A stretch of 49,777 nt of DNA from contig NZ_DASUCC010000010.1 in assembly GCF_035762905.1 (NCBI RefSeq), positions 1 through 49,777 on the forward strand, in the 5' to 3' direction. Position numbers and translations under genes: made by a program. Shown one piece after another: positions 25,093 to 34,489 of the stretch (position 1 is the first letter of the stretch; each line of letters opens with the position of its first letter). The notes below the pieces were generated by a model. It worked only from the letters and a program-made list of their open reading frames with translations, had not been told where the DNA came from and did not search any database. This DNA is from DASYTH01 sp035762905. Lineage in GTDB: Bacteria > Actinomycetota > Actinomycetes > Mycobacteriales > Pseudonocardiaceae.

Positions 25093-27369
25093 ATGGCGAA
25101 ATTCGGCGGTTTGACCGCTTTGGCCCTGCTGCTTGCCGTCACCGCGAGCATCCCGGGCGCCACCGTCCCGACCGGCACGGAGTCGGCGTTCGGCGGGCCC
25201 GAGCCCGAAGCCGAGGGATTGGCCGGGCCGGCGGGCGCCGACGGCTGGCTCGCCGCCCAACGCCTGTACCCGTTCCCGTCCCTGAACATCAGCGCCATGG
25301 CGACCGCCGCGCGCGGCACCGCCGCCGCTATTGCGGCCGCGCCCGGCATCCAGGCCGCCTGGCAACAGCTCGGGCCGGCGAACATCGGTGGCCGGGTCAC
25401 CGACCTGGTCGTCCATCCGACCCAGCCCAACCTCGTGTTCGCCGGCGCCGCGACCGGCGGCGTGTGGAAGAGCACCGACGCCGCGACCACCTTCACCACC
25501 ACCTGGAACCCGACCCTGACCCCGTCGATCGGGGCGCTGGCGATCACTTCCACCGGCACCCTGTACGCCGGCACCGGCGAGGCGAACCCGGGCGGCGGCA
25601 GCGTGACCTTCCCCGGCGCGGGCGTCTTCCGCTCCGCCGACAACGGCGCCAGCTGGCAGTCGGTCGGCCTGACCGGCACCGACCGGATCGGCCGGATCGC
25701 GGCGGATCCCGGCAATGCCAACCGGTTGTTCGTCGCGGCCGCCGGCAACCTGTTCGTGCCGGGCGGGCAGCGCGGCCTCTACCGGACCACCGACGGCGGC
25801 AGCACCTGGCAACTCGTGCTCGCCGGGGCCAACGGCACCACCGGAGCGGTCGACGTCGCGATCAGCCCGACCGATCCCAACCGGATCTATGCCGCCATGT
25901 GGGACCACCAGCGCCAGCCCAACGGCCGGGTGTACGGCGGGACCGGCTCCGGGATCTACCGCAGCACCAACGGCGGGACCAGCTGGACCCGCCTGGCCGG
26001 CGGCCTGCCCGCGGCCGGCACCAACCTCGGCCGGATGGGGATCGCGGTCGCCAGAAGCAACCCCAACCGCCTCTACGCCATCGCATCCGACACCTCCGGC
26101 GACTTCGTCGGCTTCTGGACCTCCACCAACGCAGGCGACACCTGGACCCGGCTCACCAACACCTCCCTGGTGTCCTCGGCACAGTCCACGTTCGGCTGGT
26201 GGTTCGGCCGGATCTGGGTGGACCCGGCCAACGCCAGCCACGTGTTCGTGGCCGGCGTGAACATGGTCGAGTCCCTCGACGCCGGCGCGAACTGGCGGCG
26301 CTCCTCGTTGTTCCACGCCGACCAGCACGCCATGGCCTGGGATCCGTTGACCGCCAACCGGGTCTACCTCGGCAACGACGGCGGCGTCTACCGCTCCACG
26401 GCCAACGGCTCGCTCACCGGAGCCTGGACCAAGTCCACCTCCCAGGCACACCTCCAGTTCTACACCGTCGCTGTGTCCAAACAGGACACTTCACGGATCA
26501 GCGGCGGCCTGCAGGACAACGGCTCGGTCCGCTCGTGGGGCGGCAGCAACTGGAACAGCATCCTCGGCGGCGACGGGTTGATGAACCTGATCGACCCGAC
26601 CAACCAGAACAAGATCTACGCCTGTTCCCAGAACGGTTCGTGCCGCCGGTCGACCGACGGCGGCAACACGATGACCGCATTCGGCGCCACCACCTCCGAC
26701 CGGCGCAACTGGCTCACCCCGGTCGCCTTCGACCCGTCCAACCCGGCGATCATGTACTACGCCGGCAACCGGCTCAACCGCTCAACCAACTCCGCCGCCA
26801 CCTGGACCGCGATCAGCCCGGACCTCTCGCGCGGCCCCGGCGGCATCGACGGCTACCCCTTCGGCACCATCACCACGCACGCCGCGGCCCGCATCAGCCC
26901 GGCCACCATCTACGTCGGCACCGACGACGGCCGGATGTGGATCACCCGCAACACCGGCGGCACCTGGACCGAGATCACCGCCGGCCTGCCCACCCGCTGG
27001 ATCACCCACGTCACCGTCGACCCCACCGACGCCAACCTCGCCTACGTGTCCGTCTCCGGCTTCCGCAACGGCGATCCCGCCGCCCACGTCTTCCGGACCA
27101 GCAACGGCGGATCGTCCTGGCAGGACATCTCCGGCAACCTCCCCGACGCCCCGGTCAACGACCTCGTCCTCGATCCCCGCGACCGCACGCGCCTCTACGC
27201 CGCGACCGACGTCGGCGCATTCCTCACCACGGACAACGGAGCCACCTGGACCACACCCGGCACCGGCCTGCCCCTCGTCCCCATCTCCGACCTCGAAGCC
27301 ACTGACACCGGCAGCACGACCGTGCTCACCGCCGCTACCTACGGCCTCGGCATCTACCGACTCAGCTGA
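25093..27369 (+). CDS. Secreted Asp-box (BNR/sortilin-like) beta-propeller protein
   Basis: A 758-aa exported protein. ATG 25093 follows GGGAG; residues 1-24 form a signal peptide ending near GATVP. From about residue 90 onward at least nine Asp-box-like turns recur: SADNGASW, TTDGGSTW, STNGGTSW, STNAGDTW, SLDAGANW, STNSAATW, TRNTGGTW, TSNGGSSW, TTDNGATW. Size and repeat spacing fit one or two multi-bladed propellers, as in GH74 xyloglucanases and VPS10-like glycosyl-hydrolase-fold proteins. I cannot confirm catalytic acids, so no enzymatic activity is claimed. With the CE15 esterase it hints at polymer degradation. Confidence 0.75.
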   Translation: MAKFGGLTALALLLAVTASIPGATVPTGTESAFGGPEPEAEGLAGPAGADGWLAAQRLYPFPSLNISAMATAARGTAAAIAAAPGIQAAWQQLGPANIGGRVTDLVVHPTQPNLVFAGAATGGVWKSTDAATTFTTTWNPTLTPSIGALAITSTGTLYAGTGEANPGGGSVTFPGAGVFRSADNGASWQSVGLTGTDRIGRIAADPGNANRLFVAAAGNLFVPGGQRGLYRTTDGGSTWQLVLAGANGTTGAVDVAISPTDPNRIYAAMWDHQRQPNGRVYGGTGSGIYRSTNGGTSWTRLAGGLPAAGTNLGRMGIAVARSNPNRLYAIASDTSGDFVGFWTSTNAGDTWTRLTNTSLVSSAQSTFGWWFGRIWVDPANASHVFVAGVNMVESLDAGANWRRSSLFHADQHAMAWDPLTANRVYLGNDGGVYRSTANGSLTGAWTKSTSQAHLQFYTVAVSKQDTSRISGGLQDNGSVRSWGGSNWNSILGGDGLMNLIDPTNQNKIYACSQNGSCRRSTDGGNTMTAFGATTSDRRNWLTPVAFDPSNPAIMYYAGNRLNRSTNSAATWTAISPDLSRGPGGIDGYPFGTITTHAAARISPATIYVGTDDGRMWITRNTGGTWTEITAGLPTRWITHVTVDPTDANLAYVSVSGFRNGDPAAHVFRTSNGGSSWQDISGNLPDAPVNDLVLDPRDRTRLYAATDVGAFLTTDNGATWTTPGTGLPLVPISDLEATDTGSTTVLTAATYGLGIYRLS

Positions 27370-27377
27370 GGCGTCGG

Positions 27378-27393
27378 GTAGGGATTTCCCCCA
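27378..27393. promoter_or_regulatory. PAS-LuxR-type box upstream of the streptogrisin-like gene
   Basis: The palindromic core GGGATTTCCC (27381-27390) matches the published PAS-LuxR consensus core GGGAWWTCCC, with TA before and C after as in that consensus. It is about 85 bp upstream of the protease start. Function is inferred by motif similarity only. Confidence 0.4.
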
Positions 27394-27475
27394 TACTCGC
27401 CAACCCTTCCCCGTCGAGACCCTGGCCTGTGCCCGGCCGGGGTCGCCGGTCTGGCCAAAACGAGGGAGGTTTGGC

Positions 27476-28606
27476 ATGTCCAGATGGAGGACGAAGCTGA
27501 CGGTGACGATCGCCGCCGCGGCGAGCGTGCTGCTGGCGACACCGGCCGCGACCGGTCAAGCGGGCGCGGAGGGGGCCGGGCCGGCGGGTTTCGCGCCGGA
27601 GCTCGCCGGCCTGGCCACCGAAGCCCTTGCCGCGGAACAGGGTCTGCGGCCGGAGGTGGCCAGGGCCAGGTTAGCCGCCCAGGCCGGAATCACCGCGCTC
27701 GGCGAGCGCCTGGTCGGCGAGTTGGGCTCGGCGGCGGCCGGCTTCTGGCTGGACCAGTCCAGCGGCACGGTGGTGGTCAACGTGACCGACGCGCGAGCGG
27801 CCGGGACCGTCACCGCGGCGGGCGCAAGGGCCAAGCTGGTCGCGCACACCGACGCGGAGTTGGCGGCGGCGCACCGCGAGCTCACGGCCGCCTCGGTGCC
27901 GAACACCGCGGTCGCCACCGACGTTGCCGCGAACCAGATCGTGGTCACCATCACCGCGGCGGCCCGCGACACCGAGCGGCTGGTGGCGGCCGCCAAGGAG
28001 TTCGGCACGGCGGTGCGTGTCGAGCACGTGGGCGGCGAGCTGACCACCACGATCAAGGGCGGGCATCCGATCGCCAGGGCGGACACCACACAGGACTGGT
28101 GCTCGCTGGGGTTCAACACCACGGGCGGTTACGCGGTCACCGCGGGACACTGCACGGCTGGGATCCCGACCTGGCTCAACGGCAACAACAACAAGTACTT
28201 CGGCCCGTCGGTGGGAGCCAACTTCCCCGGCGACGACTACGGCCTCATCTTCAACGACGGCAACCTGACCCAGGACGGCGACGTGGTGCTGTACACGGGC
28301 GGGGCGCAGGACATCACCGGTGCCGCGAACAACTTCGTCGGCCAGTTCGTGTGCAAGAGCGGCTGGCGAACCGGGACGACCTGCGCGACGATCAACGCGG
28401 TCAACGTGACCGTGAACTACCCGCAGGGCGCCGTGTTCGGTCTGGTGCAGGCGGGGTTGTGCGTGCAGGGCGGCGACAGCGGTGGCGCGGTCTTCGACGG
28501 CGGCACCGCAAAGGGTCTGGTCTCCGGCATGCAGGGCGGCACCTGCACCAGCTTCTACCAGCCGGTCGTGGAAGCGCTGCAGGCGTACGGCGTCTGGGTG
28601 TTCTGA
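27476..28606 (+). CDS. Secreted S1E (streptogrisin / alpha-lytic-type) serine protease with propeptide
   Basis: A 376-aa preproenzyme. Residues 1-30 are the signal peptide, and about 45-200 form the alpha-lytic-type propeptide (chaperone for folding). The mature chymotrypsin-like domain begins near residue 202. Catalytic residues are His225 in TAGHC, Asp254 in DDYGLI and Ser335 in GDSGG. Paired cysteines (TAGHC with an upstream Cys, and late Cys pairs) fit disulfides. GGGAGG precedes the ATG. It ends 44 bp from the convergent LAL regulator gene. Overall length is typical of streptogrisins. Confidence 0.92.
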   Translation: MSRWRTKLTVTIAAAASVLLATPAATGQAGAEGAGPAGFAPELAGLATEALAAEQGLRPEVARARLAAQAGITALGERLVGELGSAAAGFWLDQSSGTVVVNVTDARAAGTVTAAGARAKLVAHTDAELAAAHRELTAASVPNTAVATDVAANQIVVTITAAARDTERLVAAAKEFGTAVRVEHVGGELTTTIKGGHPIARADTTQDWCSLGFNTTGGYAVTAGHCTAGIPTWLNGNNNKYFGPSVGANFPGDDYGLIFNDGNLTQDGDVVLYTGGAQDITGAANNFVGQFVCKSGWRTGTTCATINAVNVTVNYPQGAVFGLVQAGLCVQGGDSGGAVFDGGTAKGLVSGMQGGTCTSFYQPVVEALQAYGVWVF

Positions 28607-28650
28607 GCTGACTCAGGCCAGTGTTCGATGATTCGCTCCGCAAGCTCCGC

Positions 28651-31503
28651 TCACGGGGTCGCCGGCGGAGTCCCGGCGAGCGCGCGGGTGACCACGCTGG
28701 CGACCCCGGCCCTTGACGGCACGTCGAGCTTTCCGAACAGCTGCGCCAGATGCTTCTCGACCGTCTTGGCGGTCACCCCGAGCCGGCGGGCGATCTGGGC
28801 ATTGGTCAGGCCGTCGGTGACCAGGTTGGCCACCTCCAACTCGCGGGCGGTGAGCCCGCCGATGCCCGGGCCATCGGCGGGCGGCCGGGCGATCCGGTTC
28901 AGCTCGCGCACGGCCCGCAGGCGCAACCCGCGGGCGCCGCACCCGGCGAACACCGACCTGGCCAGCTCCAGCTGGTGCCGGGCCTGATCGGGATCGGTCA
29001 GCGTGGTCCCGGCGAGCAGGTGGGCCCGGCCCGCCTCCAACCGGCAGCCCGCCGCGGTGAAGTCACCGACCGCGACCACCGCATGGGCGGCGGCCTGGTC
29101 GCGGCTGCCCTCGGCGGCCAGCACCTGCGCCCGGGCCAGCCGGGCCAGGCCGGTGTGGCCGGCCAGACCCAGGCGCGCGGCCAGCGCCTCGGCCCGCTCG
29201 GCGTATCCGGCTGCCCGGTCCACGTGCCCCTGCGCGATGTCGCCGCGGACCAGCACCTCCCACCAGGACATGCGGGTCCACGGGTCGGCGGCCGGCAGGT
29301 CGGGACCGCCGAACTGGGCCAGGATCTGCTCGACGGCGTCGCCCGGGTCGTCGGCGGCCAGCCGGGCCCGGGCGAGCATGGCGGCGGCGACGGTGGTGAA
29401 CCAGCCGGACAACGGCTCCGCGGTGGCGACCGCGGCCCGCCCGGAGCGCACCGCCAGCGCCACGTCGCCGGTCCAGCTCGCGATCCATGAGGTGACCGCG
29501 AGCGCGATGCACCGCAGTTCGGCACTGCCGGACAGGTAGGCGGCGTCCACCGCCTCCTCGGCGTACCGCGCGGCCTCGACCAACCGGCCCTGCCAGCGCA
29601 GCGCGATGTCCAGGCAGGCCAACAGCAACGGCAGCAGGTACACCTGGCCGGTCATGTTGACCAGGCGCAGGCCGCGCTCCAGATGCCGCACCGCGTCGCG
29701 GTAGCGCTCCAGGTAGGTCTCGTTCCAGCCGAGCCAGAGCGTCGCGTCGATCCGTTTGGCCAGCTCGTGGTCCGGCATCCCGTCCACCAGCAGCGCCGCC
29801 TCGTCCAGCCGGGCCGCGGCGTGGCGGACCTCGCCCCGGCCGTAGCTGTTCATCGCGAGGAACCCGAGCGCGGTGGCCTCGATCGGCCGGCTGCCGAACC
29901 GGCGGGCCAGCTCGAGCGCGCGCAGCGCCCAGGACCGGTTGGCCGGGAAGTCGCCACGCATCAGGCCGGCGAAGGACAGCTCGATGGCCAGCGACGCGGT
30001 TTCCTCGAACTCCGCCCCGGCCAACGCCTCGAACTCGGCCAACAGCCGCGCCCGGGACTCAGCGTGCAGGCCGAGCAGCCGTTCCACCATGGCGCAGAAG
30101 ACCACCGCCTGGGTGCGTGCGGCCGCGCCGTGCCGGGGCAGCAGCCCGAGCACCTCGTCCATGGTGGCGCGGCTGCCGGTCAGGTCCCCGGCAAGCCCCC
30201 GGGCGTGCGCCAACTCGATCAGCAGGTCGACCCGGGCGGTGCGGTCGTGCTGCAGGGCGAGCGCGGCGGCCAGCCGGTGCGCGGCGATGGCCGGCGCCCG
30301 CCAGAGCACCTGCCGCGCCGCGGCCACCAGCAGTTCGATCGCCGCGCCGTCACCGGGCAGCGCGGAACGCTCCACGTGCACGGCGCGGTCGTCAAGCGGA
30401 TCGCCGCGCCGGCCGAGCGTCGCCGCCGCGCGGGCATGCGCGCCCAACCGCCACCCGGCGTCGGCGGTCAGGTAGATGACGTGGCGCAGCAACGGATGCC
30501 GGTATCGGAACCGCTGTCCCGGGCCGGCCGGGCGCACCATGTCGCGGGCCACCAGCTCGTCGATCGCGCCGGCGATGCCCGCCCGATCCACCTCGGCGAT
30601 CGCGGCCACCAGATCCGTGTCGAAGTCCCCGTCCGCCACGGCGGCGGCCTGGGCCACCGCGACGGTCCGCGCGCCGAGGGCGGCGGTCTCGGCGAGGATG
30701 GCCTGGCGCACCGCCGGCGGGATGTCGTCGATCTCCGGGCCGGGTGGGGCGCCGGTCTGGGTGCCGGCCCGGGCCAGGGCCAGCAGGTAGAACGGGTTGC
30801 CGCCGCTGTCGCGGTGGATGGCCTGCCGGCCGAACCGGCCCGGCACGCCCTCGAGCAGCTCCGCCGCTTCCTCCTGGGTGAGCGGGCCGAGCCGCAGCCG
30901 GGTCGCGGTGCGGCCGCCGAGCGCGGCCAGCAGGTGCGCCGGTGCCTGCCGGTGCCGGTAGCCAAGCGCGAGCAGGATCGGCCCGCGCGGCGGCCGGCGC
31001 ACCAGGTGGGCGAGCAGCTCAACGGTGGACGGATCGAACCAGTGCGCGTCGTCGAACACGAGCACCACGCGGCTGGTCCGGCCCAACCGCTCCAGCAGGG
31101 CCCGCACCGCCCAGTGCAGCCGGTGCCGTTCGGTGACCCGGTCCACCGTCGCCGACTCCGCCGCGACGGCCGGGAAGACCCCGGCGAGCACGCCCGCGTC
31201 CGCGCCGGTCAGGGACCGCCGGTGGGCCGGGTCGAGACCACGCAGCCAGCCGTCGAGCGCGTCGATCAGCACGGCGAACGCGGTCGACCCGTCGTACTCG
31301 CTGGCCCGCCCGGTCAGCACCAGGTCGCCGCGCCGCCGGGCCCGCTGCGCCAACTCGGCCAGCAACCGGGTCTTGCCGATCCCCGGCTCGCCGGTCACCT
31401 CGACCAGCCGCGGCACCCCACCGGTTAGCCGATCCAACAACCGTTCCAGGGCCAGGCATTCAGCCACCCGCCCAACCAGCCGCCCGTCACCCTCGCCGCC
31501 CAT
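28651..31503 (-). CDS. Large LuxR-family (LAL) ATP-binding transcriptional regulator
   Basis: A 950-aa regulator. GEPGIGKT (about 38-45) is Walker A and VVLVFDDAHWFD (about 141-152) is Walker B. A helical TPR-like middle follows, then a C-terminal LuxR HTH (about 885-945) with LTARELEVANLVTDGLTNAQIARRLGVTAKTVEKHL in pieces. It is a second LAL protein, distinct in sequence from the one at 14598. A 12-bp palindrome overlaps its ribosome site. Targets are unknown; the neighbouring secreted protease is one possibility. Confidence 0.9.
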   Translation of the reverse strand: MGGEGDGRLVGRVAECLALERLLDRLTGGVPRLVEVTGEPGIGKTRLLAELAQRARRRGDLVLTGRASEYDGSTAFAVLIDALDGWLRGLDPAHRRSLTGADAGVLAGVFPAVAAESATVDRVTERHRLHWAVRALLERLGRTSRVVLVFDDAHWFDPSTVELLAHLVRRPPRGPILLALGYRHRQAPAHLLAALGGRTATRLRLGPLTQEEAAELLEGVPGRFGRQAIHRDSGGNPFYLLALARAGTQTGAPPGPEIDDIPPAVRQAILAETAALGARTVAVAQAAAVADGDFDTDLVAAIAEVDRAGIAGAIDELVARDMVRPAGPGQRFRYRHPLLRHVIYLTADAGWRLGAHARAAATLGRRGDPLDDRAVHVERSALPGDGAAIELLVAAARQVLWRAPAIAAHRLAAALALQHDRTARVDLLIELAHARGLAGDLTGSRATMDEVLGLLPRHGAAARTQAVVFCAMVERLLGLHAESRARLLAEFEALAGAEFEETASLAIELSFAGLMRGDFPANRSWALRALELARRFGSRPIEATALGFLAMNSYGRGEVRHAAARLDEAALLVDGMPDHELAKRIDATLWLGWNETYLERYRDAVRHLERGLRLVNMTGQVYLLPLLLACLDIALRWQGRLVEAARYAEEAVDAAYLSGSAELRCIALAVTSWIASWTGDVALAVRSGRAAVATAEPLSGWFTTVAAAMLARARLAADDPGDAVEQILAQFGGPDLPAADPWTRMSWWEVLVRGDIAQGHVDRAAGYAERAEALAARLGLAGHTGLARLARAQVLAAEGSRDQAAAHAVVAVGDFTAAGCRLEAGRAHLLAGTTLTDPDQARHQLELARSVFAGCGARGLRLRAVRELNRIARPPADGPGIGGLTARELEVANLVTDGLTNAQIARRLGVTAKTVEKHLAQLFGKLDVPSRAGVASVVTRALAGTPPATP

Positions 31504-31509
31504 CCGGGC

Positions 31510-31521
31510 GATCCTAGGATC
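31510..31521. promoter_or_regulatory. 12-bp palindrome in the LAL gene leader
   Basis: GATCCTAGGATC is perfectly self-complementary, begins 7 bp before the LAL start codon and contains the AGGA used as ribosome site. It may bind a dimeric regulator or occlude translation. No other support. Confidence 0.3.
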
Positions 31522-31583
31522 ATCACCATCGAGCCACTAACCGTTCACCAACTCGGGTGGTAGTGCCGACCGGGAGGAGCACC

Positions 31584-32192
31584 ATGCCTGACGACTCGAC
31601 GCGCGTGGATCGGACCGCCGAGCTGCACCTGCTGTGCGCGGGTTACACCATTACCCGCGATGGCGAGTCCCGGGTGGCGTCGACGGTGACCTACATTCGC
31701 GACGGCGACCTGTCGCTGATCGTCGATCCGGGACTCGTCGCGAACCGGGCGGCGATTCTGCGGCCGCTGGCGGATCTCGGCGTCGATCCCGGCGACATCA
31801 CCGACATCGTGCTGTCCCACCACCATCCCGACCACACCGTCAACATCGCGTTGTTCCCCAACGCACGGGTACACGACCACTGGGCGATCTACCGCGACGA
31901 CCTGTGGACGAGGCGGCCGGCCGAAGGATTCCAGTTGTCCGGATCGGTGCGGCTGATCGAGACGCCCGGTCATACCCCACAGGACATCACCACACTGGTC
32001 GGCACCGCGGACGGAGTGGCGGCGTTGACCCATCTGTGGTGGAACTCGACCGGGCCGGCCGAGGACCCGCTCGCCACCGACGCCGCCGCCCTGCACGCCG
32101 GCCGCCGGCGCGTGCTCGCCATCGAGGATCTGGCGCTCATCGTCCCCGGCCACGGCGAACCGTTCACCGCGACGGCAGATGTGGTTGGGTAA
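31584..32192 (+). CDS. Metallo-beta-lactamase-fold hydrolase (MBLAC1-like)
   Basis: A 202-aa MBL-fold protein. LSHHHPDHTVN (about 84-94) is the metal-binding HxHxDH motif, IETPGHTPQD (about 130-139) gives the third His ligand, and VPGHGEPF (about 188-195) the last His. Short, without extra domains, it resembles MBLAC1-type hydrolases. The substrate is unknown. GGGAGGAG precedes ATG 31584. The SDR gene follows after about 30-40 bp, so they are probably cotranscribed. Confidence 0.85.
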   Translation: MPDDSTRVDRTAELHLLCAGYTITRDGESRVASTVTYIRDGDLSLIVDPGLVANRAAILRPLADLGVDPGDITDIVLSHHHPDHTVNIALFPNARVHDHWAIYRDDLWTRRPAEGFQLSGSVRLIETPGHTPQDITTLVGTADGVAALTHLWWNSTGPAEDPLATDAAALHAGRRRVLAIEDLALIVPGHGEPFTATADVVG

Positions 32193-32231
32193 TTCCTCAG
32201 GAGATTCGACGACGATGAGGTGATGCGACCC

Positions 32232-32986
32232 ATGCTGCTGGACGGAAAGGTCGCCATCATCACCGGTGCGGCGTCGGGCATCGGCCGCGGGGCGGCCATG
32301 GTGTTCGCCCGGCACGGCGCCCGGCTGGTGCTCGGCGACATCGACGAGGCCGGCGCGGAAACCGCCGAGCCGTCAGCGAAACCGGTGCCGACGCGGTGTT
32401 CGTCCGCACGGATGTCACCTCGGCGACCGACGTCGGGGCCATGGCGCAGACCGCGATGACCCGGTACGGCCGGCTCGACTGTGCGTTCAACAACGCGGGC
32501 ATCGAAGGCGCACACCAGCCGCTGGCGGACTCGACCGAGGAGAACTGGGATCGGGTCAATGCGGTCAACCTCAAAGGAGTCTGGCTGTGCCTGCGCAGCG
32601 AAGTCGCGCTGATGCGAGGTTCCGGTGGCGGCGCGATCGTCAACACGTCCTCGGTCGCCGGATTGGTCGGAATCCCATTCGGTCTGGCGGCCTACACCGC
32701 GGCCAAGCATGGTGTGATCGGCCTGACCAAAGCGGCGGCATTGGAATACGCCACCGCCGGAATCCGGGTGAACGCCATCTGCCCCGGCGGAATTCGCACC
32801 GCGATGCTCGACCGCGCCATCGCGGCGGGAATGGTCACCGAGGAACAGGCCGCGGCCTTGCAACCGGTCGACCGGCTCGGCACTCCCGAGGAAGTAGGCC
32901 AGACCGTCGCTTGGCTGTGCTCCGACCATTCCTCCTTCATCACCGGACACGCCCTCGCCGTCGACGGCGGCTACGTAGCCCGATAA
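32232..32986 (+). pseudogene. Short-chain dehydrogenase/reductase gene interrupted by a frameshift
   Basis: The first frame encodes MLLDGKVAIITGAASGIGRG and DIDEAGAETAE, the cofactor-binding half of an SDR. Near 32370 the coding sense moves to another frame, which continues VSETGADAVFVRTDVTSATDV, NNAG, SSVAG, the catalytic YTAAK and the C-terminus AVDGGYVAR. Restoring one base between GAG (32367-32369) and GTC (32372) would give a normal SDR of about 250 aa. This is either a real one-base deletion or a sequence error. ATG 32223 and GTG 32220 are alternative starts. Confidence 0.8.
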
Positions 32987-33163
32987 CCGGCCCGGCGGCG
33001 TGCCGTAGCTGGCAGACTGCCGGCAGCGGCCTCGGCCGGCCCGGTTTCCAGGACGTCAGGCACTGGATGCCGGCAACGACAGCCTGATCCCGAAAACGGC
33101 GGCACTGACAGCACGGGCGTGGCCGGACTGGTCCGGTCGGCTCCGTCGAAGCTGGAGGCCGCC

Positions 33164-34489
33164 GTGTCCACCGCCACGCCGCCGCCCGTCCTGCCGGTCG
33201 CCGACGGGATTCCCCTGCCGTTGCGGCTTCGGGTGCGCGCGGCCGCCAGCCTGCTGTTCGGCGGGTCACTGGGCTGGCGGGACCCGATGTACCTGGTCAC
33301 CAAGCCGGGCGAGGAACGCGCGCTGCGCTTCATCGCGATGCTGCTGCTGATCCAGCGGGCGAGCTATCTGGTGCCGGCGATGGTCGCCGTGGCCAACCAC
33401 ACCGACGCCGGCTACCGCAGCCAGGCCGTCAACCTGGCGATGCTGGTGGTGGCGGTGACCTGGAACGCCGGGTTGGCCGTCGGGATCCGCAAGCGGGGCT
33501 GGTTTCCGCAGTGGACGGTGGGGGCCGACGTCGCCCTCGTCTGCCTGCTCATGTTCGTGGGCACGATGAACTGCTCGGCGGAGCACATGTTCACCGGGCT
33601 GAACTGGGCGCCCAAGCTGGGCTACGGAACCGCGGCGCTGGTCGGTGCCGCGCTCGCGCCGTGGCCGGCGCTGTTCGCCTGGTTGCCGATCGCCGCCGCC
33701 CGACTCGGGGCGCTCATCCTCGCCTTCGGCACGTTGCCGGTGCCGGTCGACGGAATCGACGGGCTGCTCAACTCCTATCTGTGGTTCGCCGTCGCCCTGC
33801 ACTTCATGCGGCGGTACCTGTGTGGACAGGGGCGGATGCTCGACGAGACCACCCAGCGCCAGCTCGCGGTGGAGGCCCGCCGGGCCGCCGACCGGGCGCG
33901 GTTCGCCGAACGGATCTCCCAGCACCGCAAGCTGCATGACACCGTGCTGGCAACGCTGACCGCGATCGCCCGTGGGGGCCTCGACCATCGGACCGACCAG
34001 GTGCGCGACCGCTGCGCCGCGGACGCCGACCACGTCCGGCGGATGATCCACGAGGACGCCTCCCCGTTCACCACGCTGGGCGCCAAGCTCGCCGACGTCA
34101 TCGAGGCGGCCGAGTTCCTCGGGATGCGGGTGCACTATCTGCACGACGCCCTGCCCGCCGACGTGCCGGCCGAGGTGATCGATGCCGTGGCCGGAGCCAC
34201 CCGGGAGGCACTGAACAACGTGCTGGCCCACTCCGGCACCGCCGAGGCGTGGCTGACGGTGACCTGGGACGAGGACATCCTGACGGTCTACGTCACCGAC
34301 CGGGGCAGCGGTTTCGACTCGGCAACCGTGCGACCCGGCTTCGGCCTGCGCAGCTCGATCATGGAGCGGATGCGCGAGGCCGGCGGGTCCGCCACGGTGT
34401 TCGGCATGGTCGACAACGGGGTCCGGGTCGAGCTGGTCTGGCCGGTCAGTGCGGATAGCGGGACAGTCCGTCCTCCCGTACCCGGTTAG
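33164..34489 (+). CDS. Membrane-bound sensor histidine kinase (NarL/DesK-type)
   Basis: A 441-aa kinase. About six hydrophobic segments fill residues 55-215. RKLHDTVLATLTAIA (phospho-acceptor His258) is a HisKA_3-like dimerisation helix. The ATPase domain has an N box (TREALNNVLAHSG, about 346-358), a G1 box (DRGSGFD) and a second Gly box (GFGLRSSI). GTG 33164 was preferred because TGGAGG lies 5 bp upstream; GTG 33119 is an alternative. Its gene overlaps the response-regulator gene tail to tail by 44 bp, and the two products should form one system. Confidence 0.88.
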   Translation: MSTATPPPVLPVADGIPLPLRLRVRAAASLLFGGSLGWRDPMYLVTKPGEERALRFIAMLLLIQRASYLVPAMVAVANHTDAGYRSQAVNLAMLVVAVTWNAGLAVGIRKRGWFPQWTVGADVALVCLLMFVGTMNCSAEHMFTGLNWAPKLGYGTAALVGAALAPWPALFAWLPIAAARLGALILAFGTLPVPVDGIDGLLNSYLWFAVALHFMRRYLCGQGRMLDETTQRQLAVEARRAADRARFAERISQHRKLHDTVLATLTAIARGGLDHRTDQVRDRCAADADHVRRMIHEDASPFTTLGAKLADVIEAAEFLGMRVHYLHDALPADVPAEVIDAVAGATREALNNVLAHSGTAEAWLTVTWDEDILTVYVTDRGSGFDSATVRPGFGLRSSIMERMREAGGSATVFGMVDNGVRVELVWPVSADSGTVRPPVPG

